Of a stretch of 64,000 bases of DNA, positions 59,904 through 64,000 are shown piece after piece. The position numbers and the translations under genes are program-made. The notes under the pieces were generated by a model. The model was given only the letters and a program-made list of their open reading frames with translations, was not told the DNA's origin and did not search any database. The first letter of the stretch is position 1; each line of letters begins with the position of its first letter. Origin of the DNA: Spirosoma aerolatum (GTDB lineage: Bacteria; Bacteroidota; Bacteroidia; Cytophagales; Spirosomataceae); assembly GCF_002056795.1 (NCBI RefSeq), contig NZ_CP020104.1, positions 5,837,501 to 5,901,500 on the forward strand, given 5' to 3'.

Positions 59904-60635
59904 TTAGCGGCCAAAGAACATGATATGCTGCTGCGGAAGGCGATCATCGCTTTTCAGCAATCGCAATCCGGCTGCTTTCATTTCCTTCGTAGCCTGAGCG
60001 ATGCTTAGTTTATGCAGTTCTTTGATAGGCACAGCAGGGTCTTCGGCCCGGTACTCAACCAGTACCAGGCGGCCACCAGGCTTTAGAGCCGTTGCGATAT
60101 GGGAAATCATTTCGCGTGGGAACGAAAACTCGTGGTAGGCATCAATCAGGATAGCTAGATCGATGCTGCTGGGCTTTAGTTTCGGATCTGATTCGGTGCC
60201 CAGCACAGGCTCCACGTTAGTGAGTTTGCGTTTGTCTTTTCCCTGATTCAGATAGGCAATCATTTCGGGCTGAATGTCAACGGCGATCACCTTCCCGTTG
60301 GGAAGCTTAGGGGCCATCTGAAAGGTAAAAAAACCGGTTCCAGCACCAATGTCGGCAACGACATCGGTCGGTTTCAGCTCAAGCGATTTCAGAAGCAAGT
60401 CGGTTCGTTCTTCCTGTTCGCGCTCCGGGCGTTCGAGCCAGGCGGCTCCCAGATGACCCATCACCTGCGCAATTTCGCGGCCCTGATAGACCTTCCCGAT
60501 ACCATCGCGGCTGGGCGTGCGAAACTGATAAACCGACGTCGTATCAGCCTGTCTGGTCGTAGTTGTTTGCTGTTGGGCCGACTGCTGACCACAGGCGACT
60601 AATGAAATAACGAGTAAAAGGCCTATCTGCTGCAT
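59904..60635 (-). CDS. secreted lipoprotein with a SAM-dependent methyltransferase domain
   Basis: 243 residues. The N-terminus has a short signal with lipobox SLVAC (about Cys 15), a Gln/Thr-rich linker, then a class I methyltransferase domain with DVVADIGAGTGFFTFQMAPKLPNGKVIAVDIQPEMI (SAM loop and ribose-binding Asp), SIDLAILIDAYHEF and LKPGGRLVLVEYRAED. The domain type is well supported; its export is unusual because SAM is cytoplasmic, so the protein may be a non-catalytic binder or the signal may be an anchor with cytoplasmic orientation. It is convergent with the permease. Confidence 0.75.
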   Translation of the reverse strand: MQQIGLLLVISLVACGQQSAQQQTTTTRQADTTSVYQFRTPSRDGIGKVYQGREIAQVMGHLGAAWLERPEREQEERTDLLLKSLELKPTDVVADIGAGTGFFTFQMAPKLPNGKVIAVDIQPEMIAYLNQGKDKRKLTNVEPVLGTESDPKLKPSSIDLAILIDAYHEFSFPREMISHIATALKPGGRLVLVEYRAEDPAVPIKELHKLSIAQATKEMKAAGLRLLKSDDRLPQQHIMFFGR

Positions 60636-60709
60636 AAGATCGAATACTATTGCCGTTAAACTATCTGTATGTCGAAACGGTTGTTCCTCTGAATCAAATA
60701 CACCTATTT

Positions 60710-61108
60710 ATGAATCTCATTCTTCACTTACTACTCGATGCAGCTGTTATTTTCGGCTTAGCTTATTTAATGCCCCAGGTTGATGTTAAAAACTTCGGCA
60801 CAGCCATATTGATTGCGCTGATCCTGGGTTTGCTAAATTTCTTTATCGGGTGGATTATCCGGTTTCCGCTCAATCTGGTTACGTTTTTTCTACTTACGGG
60901 TATCGTTCGGATTGTTGTGACAGCGTTACTACTCAAACTGATCGATAATTTTATGGATAGTTTCACCATTGTCGGATTCTGGCCTGCCTTGGTCATTGCC
61001 CTAGCCGTTGCTGTTGCCGGTACGCTTATCGACCGGTCGGCTCCAACGCCCGAAATGGTAAATTCAGGTTATGTGGTTTCGGTATTGTCGACTCTTCGGG
61101 TAGGCTAG
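60710..61108 (+). CDS. phage holin 4-2 family small membrane protein
   Basis: 132 residues from the ATG at 60710 with four hydrophobic segments: LLLDAAVIFGLAYLMPQVDV, AILIALILGLLNFFIGWIIRFPLNLVTF, FLLTGIVRIVVTALLLKLI and FWPALVIALAVAVAGTLI. It matches the Phage_holin_4_2 membrane family, which is widespread in bacterial chromosomes outside phages. No lysis gene or phage gene is nearby, so the name reflects only the family. Confidence 0.75.
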   Translation: MNLILHLLLDAAVIFGLAYLMPQVDVKNFGTAILIALILGLLNFFIGWIIRFPLNLVTFFLLTGIVRIVVTALLLKLIDNFMDSFTIVGFWPALVIALAVAVAGTLIDRSAPTPEMVNSGYVVSVLSTLRVG

Positions 61109-61165
61109 CACGTTTCAGGGTTGAACGATTTCTGCTCATAATTTCTGAATGAACCGTTCTTAATC

Positions 61166-61197
61166 AAAAAGCCACGTCAGCAATGACGTGGCTTTTT
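61166..61197. terminator. bidirectional terminator
   Basis: A perfect 14-bp stem AAAAAGCCACGTCA / TGACGTGGCTTTTT with loop GCAA. It separates the convergent holin-family and zinc peptidase genes. Confidence 0.85.
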
Positions 61198-61215
61198 GAT
61201 GTATGTCCTAAAAAA

Positions 61216-61896
61216 TTAGTCACTACGACGGCCGCCCAGCAATAAACTTGCATAATAGAGCAGCGTAGCTAGTGAGCCCAGAGCAGCCACTACGTAGGTC
61301 ATAGCAGCCCACCAGAGCGCATCTTTGGCGAATCCGTATTCACGCTGATTAACAACTCCCCGATTCTGAATCCAGGCCAAAGCCCGACGGCTGGCATCGA
61401 ACTCTACGGGCAACGTGATAAAGCTAAACAGGGTGGTCAGGGCAAACATCGCCACCCCAATCGCCAGCGGGATAGGTGTGGTGCGCAACAGTAAAACCCC
61501 TGCCAGCAGTACCCACTGCATATACTGAGAGGATACAGTTAGCACTGGCACCATAGCTGAACGGAATTGCAACGGTCCATAGGCCAGTTTATGCTGAACA
61601 GCGTGCCCACATTCGTGAGCCGCAACAGCCGCAGCCGCTACGCTTCGTCCGTAATACACGTCGGCGCTGAGGTTAACCGTTTTCTCCTGCGGGTTATAGT
61701 GGTCAGTCAGCATACCTTCGACCGAAACGACCCGGACATCATAGATGCCATTCTCGTTGAGCATTTTTTGAGCCACTTCGGCTCCGCTCAGGCCGTTGCT
61801 CAGACCAATTTGTGAATATTCATTGAATTTGCTTCGTAAACGCCAGCTCACAAATGCGCTAGCGCCGAAAATGAGAATCATTATTAACCAGATCAT
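61216..61896 (-). CDS. neutral zinc metallopeptidase (YugP-type)
   Basis: 226 residues. One hydrophobic segment at the N-terminus and two more after the active site place it in the membrane. The zinc site is AAHECGHAVQHKLAYGPLQFRS (HExxH), with the fold's DYYYGRSVAAAAV run before it. It matches the Zn_peptidase_2 family of unknown substrate. The reading frame is intact and the gene stands alone. Confidence 0.85.
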   Translation of the reverse strand: MIWLIMILIFGASAFVSWRLRSKFNEYSQIGLSNGLSGAEVAQKMLNENGIYDVRVVSVEGMLTDHYNPQEKTVNLSADVYYGRSVAAAAVAAHECGHAVQHKLAYGPLQFRSAMVPVLTVSSQYMQWVLLAGVLLLRTTPIPLAIGVAMFALTTLFSFITLPVEFDASRRALAWIQNRGVVNQREYGFAKDALWWAAMTYVVAALGSLATLLYYASLLLGGRRSD

Positions 61897-62048
61897 CGAT
61901 AGTTAGTCAGGTTTATGGTTTATTCTGACAGCCAACTTACTTGCCTGTCAATAGTAAAACAACAGTTTTATCGAAAAAGTATCCCGTTCCTTTACCATTT
62001 ATCAGAGTATAGGGCCATTCGTGGTACTGAACAATCGCTGGAAACGGG

Positions 62049-62084
62049 CATTATCCATTATTCATATTACATTGTTCATTATGC
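62049..62084. repeat. TTATCCATT repeat arm at the rfaE2 3' end
   Basis: Contains TTATCCATTATTCAT (62051-62065), the same string as at 33078 and 48665. It ends at the rfaE2 stop codon. No matching second arm was found within the short flanking gap. Confidence 0.55.
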
Positions 62085-62563
62085 TAATAGCTCTGCTTAA
62101 TCCGTTCGATGAGCTTGGTCGTAGAATAGCCGGGAACCAGTTCTATAGTTTCGACACGGCCACCATGCCCCAATACAAAATCAGCCCCTACGATGGTCGC
62201 TACAGAGTAATCGTTGCCTTTGACCAGAACATCAGGCTTCACGGCTTCGATTAGTTGGAGAGGAGTATCTTCACCAAACAACGTTACGGCATCAACAAAT
62301 TCGAGTGCAGCCATCAGCCGGGCGCGGGCATACTCATTCACAACTGGACGAAGTGGGCCTTTAATACAACTTACCGACGCATCGGTATTCAGCCCTAAAA
62401 TCAGCTTATCGCCCAGACTCCGGGCTTTTTCCAGATAGTCGATATGCCCTAAATGAACAATGTCGAAACAGCCATTGGTAAACACAATCTGCTGCCCTTC
62501 GGCTCGCCACTGGTCGGCCTGCCGAATAGCTTCTTCACGCGTAAGAATTTTAGATTCAGTCAT
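62084..62563 (-). CDS. rfaE2: D-glycero-beta-D-manno-heptose 1-phosphate adenylyltransferase
   Basis: 159 residues from the ATG at 62563. A cytidylyltransferase-fold nucleotidyltransferase with the HxGH motif FTNGCFDIVHLGHIDYL, the ISSTxx-type end GYSTTKLIERI and the LVKGNDYSVATIVGADFV block. It makes ADP-heptose for lipopolysaccharide cores. It is the single-domain form without a kinase domain. The flippase-like gene ends 7 bases upstream, so the two are probably co-transcribed in the order flippase-like, rfaE2. Confidence 0.88.
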   Translation of the reverse strand: MTESKILTREEAIRQADQWRAEGQQIVFTNGCFDIVHLGHIDYLEKARSLGDKLILGLNTDASVSCIKGPLRPVVNEYARARLMAALEFVDAVTLFGEDTPLQLIEAVKPDVLVKGNDYSVATIVGADFVLGHGGRVETIELVPGYSTTKLIERIKQSY

Positions 62564-62570
62564 AAGTAAG

Positions 62571-63623
62571 TTATCGCTCCAGCTTGATGGCTTTGGGATC
62601 GTCGAGTACGTCGGACAAATTGGTTGTTTTGTTCCGGCGAAGCAATACAACCAGCAAGGCCAGAATACCCAGAATGATGATCATCACAGCCGACACGCCG
62701 TGAATAAACGTAGCCAGTATCTGCCCATCCTGACTCGTTAATCCGTATAACAACGCTACCTGCCCAACCAGCAAATGGAAAGACCCAATACCGCCCGGTG
62801 TAGGAGCCGCCATGCCCAGCGAGCCAACCACCAGAATCGTTAGCCCGGCCAGCATACCTAACCCAGCCGTAGCGGGCATAGCAAAGAACAAGGTATATGA
62901 CATCAGGTAATACATTGTCCAGATAAGGAGGGTATGGGCCACAAACAGGCCAGGCCGACGTAACTTCCGAACGCTCAACAAACCATCCAGGAGACCTTTC
63001 AAAAATCCACTGACTTTCTGATACAAGGGATGCTTGCCTAACGCTTCACGGTAACGGTTGAATAAGAACCAAGCCAACAACGCCCCACCCAGCACTACCG
63101 CTCCTGCCAGCAACAACAGACTCGACCCACTTGATCCTTTGGGAAGCTTTCCTCCCAGAAATTCCATAAAAAACTGGCTCAGTCGGTCGAACTCCAATAC
63201 AAATGTGGCTCCCAGCAGTAAGATCAGCATAAGCAGATCGAACAATCGCTCAGCTACGACTGTACCAAAACTCACATTGACAGGCACTGCCGATAAGCGA
63301 TACAAGGTTCCACAACGGGCAACTTCACCAGCCCGTGGCAACGCCATATTGGCCAGATAACCCGTTAAAACACTTACCGTAGCCTCCAGCGATGTAGGCC
63401 GTTGTGTTACAACCGGCTCCAGCAATACCCGCCAGCGTTCGGCCCGGCTCCAGTGGGCAATAATGGTAAACAAGCCCGACAGCAGTACCCACCGGTAATC
63501 GGCAGCACTGATTTTATGCATCAGGTCCCCGACGTCTAGATGGCTTTGCTGAAACGTAAACCAGAGCAGTCCCCCGGCAATGGCCAGCGAGATCAGGTAT
63601 TTAAGTATATTTTTGAGATTCAT
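62571..63623 (-). CDS. lysylphosphatidylglycerol synthase-type membrane protein (YbhN/UPF0104)
   Basis: 350 residues with about eight hydrophobic helices. The family segments ISAADYRWVLLSGLFTIIAHWSRAERWRVLLEPV, TVSVLTGYLANMALPRAGEVARCGTLYRL, NVSFGTVVAERLFDLLMLI and AAPTPGGIGSFHLLVGQVALLYGL match the UPF0104 flippase-like domain of AglD/YbhN and MprF. It lacks the MprF catalytic domain. Likely role is lipid or lipid-linked intermediate movement across the inner membrane. Paired with rfaE2. Confidence 0.85.
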   Translation of the reverse strand: MNLKNILKYLISLAIAGGLLWFTFQQSHLDVGDLMHKISAADYRWVLLSGLFTIIAHWSRAERWRVLLEPVVTQRPTSLEATVSVLTGYLANMALPRAGEVARCGTLYRLSAVPVNVSFGTVVAERLFDLLMLILLLGATFVLEFDRLSQFFMEFLGGKLPKGSSGSSLLLLAGAVVLGGALLAWFLFNRYREALGKHPLYQKVSGFLKGLLDGLLSVRKLRRPGLFVAHTLLIWTMYYLMSYTLFFAMPATAGLGMLAGLTILVVGSLGMAAPTPGGIGSFHLLVGQVALLYGLTSQDGQILATFIHGVSAVMIIILGILALLVVLLRRNKTTNLSDVLDDPKAIKLER

Positions 63624-63666
63624 GCGAACGTAACGCAGCTCGAAGCCGCATTGAAAGAAGATCCAG

Positions 63667-63719
63667 GCGGCTTTGCAGCCGCCTTACATAAAAAACTCCG
63701 CTACAAAGTAACGGAGTTT
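63667..63719. terminator. two hairpins after the rhodanese gene
   Basis: GGCGGCT-TTGC-AGCCGCC (63667-63684) and AAACTCCG / CGGAGTTT (63693-63719). On the minus strand the second is followed by a T run and would terminate the rhodanese transcript before the flippase-like gene. The remaining sequence to 63798 includes one GAGCGAAA-type arm near 63724. Confidence 0.6.
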
Positions 63720-63798
63720 ACTTGTAAAAGAGCGAAAGAGTGAGCGAATGAACAAGCAAAGCCCCCAAAAGGCTGCGTGGTTAAGCCTCGTTCACGCG

Positions 63799-64000
63799 TT
63801 AGTACACGGCCATTTCGGGTTCAATCTCCCGTGCCCAGGCGTTGATCCCCCCATCAAGATTATAAAGATTGGTCATTCCATCCTGCGCATATAGGTACTG
63901 AGCTACATTGGCCGAACGAATTCCATGATGGCAATAAATAACCACAGGTCGATCGGTTGGGATGCGTTTGCGATTGTTTGGAATCATACCGACGGGAATA
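63799..64000 (-). CDS. rhodanese-like domain protein, partial (5' end outside window)
   Basis: The open frame runs from the window edge to the stop at 63799 and encodes the C-terminal part of a rhodanese fold: PVVIYCHHGIRSANVAQYLYAQDG with the active-site loop CHHGIRS (catalytic Cys), then LYNLDGGINAWAREIEPEM. A full domain is about 100 residues, so the N-terminal third is missing. An internal ATG at 63987 is unlikely to be the start because the frame is open upstream of it. Confidence 0.8.
   Translation of the reverse strand, partial: IPVGMIPNNRKRIPTDRPVVIYCHHGIRSANVAQYLYAQDGMTNLYNLDGGINAWAREIEPEMAVY

Noticed and set aside
60710..61108. Phage holin as a sign of prophage
   Set aside because: The family is common in chromosomes and no phage structural, lysis or integrase genes are present nearby.
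63540..63743. 67-residue plus-strand frame across the flippase start
   Set aside because: It overlaps the start of a strong membrane-protein gene and the hairpins beyond; no family features.

Overview
The window reads as a chromosomal segment of a Bacteroidota bacterium, most likely a Cytophagales member close to Spirosoma. The basis is the gene set (a GldA-type ABC ATPase, a PorT-type barrel, ThuA/PVC-type sugar proteins, a two-lipoyl pyruvate dehydrogenase E2), recurrent Bacteroidota -7 promoter boxes (TAnnTTTG) and weak Shine-Dalgarno signals. The genus is inference from protein style, not from a search. No rRNA, tRNA, CRISPR array, complete insertion sequence or prophage was seen.

Layout. 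1-3.7 kb: thioesterase, small secreted proteins and a GH28 pectin-type hydrolase. 3.8-4.9 kb: a DUF6922/AbiEii toxin-type pair wedged in front of dnaE. 4.9-12.1 kb: dnaE, trxA, pdhC (E2) and an RlmI-type methyltransferase. 12.2-18.2 kb: sugar isomerase, a two-gene PD-(D/E)XK nuclease module, zinc phospholipase C/S1-P1-type enzyme, Dabb protein, rpsT, radC, an RluE-type synthase and exonuclease III. 18.2-28 kb: nucleoside permease, M28 peptidase, Rad52-like annealing protein, a nucleotidyltransferase cassette, mutS, a SpoU methyltransferase and a histone-H1-like protein. 28-36 kb: orphan histidine kinase, then a sugar operon (isomerase, Gfo/Idh/MocA, ThuA-PVC-cupredoxin giant lipoprotein) divergent from an AraC regulator. 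36-48.5 kb: Rpn nuclease, hydrolase, radA, barrel protein, two stand-alone LytTR proteins, pheS, xseAB, DUF937-OmpA protein, SDR and TspO-like protein. 48.7-52.5 kb: clpB followed by a cassette with a dnaN-like fragment and a DUF433/DUF5615 toxin-antitoxin pair. 52.5-64 kb: MFS carrier, aroB, lipoprotein, a RAYT transposase between two REPIN-like palindromes, gldA, APC permease, secreted methyltransferase, zinc peptidase, rfaE2, flippase-like protein and a partial rhodanese.

The most unusual pattern is that three separate toxin/nucleotidyltransferase modules are each bounded by imperfect direct repeats of the end of the neighbouring core gene: the dnaE promoter region (3828-3867 and 4822-4861), the mutS 3' end (23475-23509 and 24192-24226) and the clpB 3' end plus terminator (51305-51387 and 52372-52449). 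In the two 3'-end cases the copies differ mostly at synonymous positions while encoding the same C-terminus. This suggests small cassettes that enter at the edge of housekeeping genes and bring or regenerate that edge, leaving the core gene intact. No integrase is visible.

A second theme is palindromic repeats in intergenic gaps: short-period inverted repeats at 12.1, 17.3, 33.0, 34.2 and 43.2 kb, with single arms at 48.6, 62.0 and 63.7 kb. Some supply the last codons of genes. GTAAC-bordered REPIN-like elements around the RAYT gene share bases with stop codons.

The rest is a mosaic of short transcription units rich in replication and repair functions (dnaE, mutS, radA, radC, rad52-like, xseA, xseB, exonuclease III), protein quality control (clpB) and carbohydrate use.
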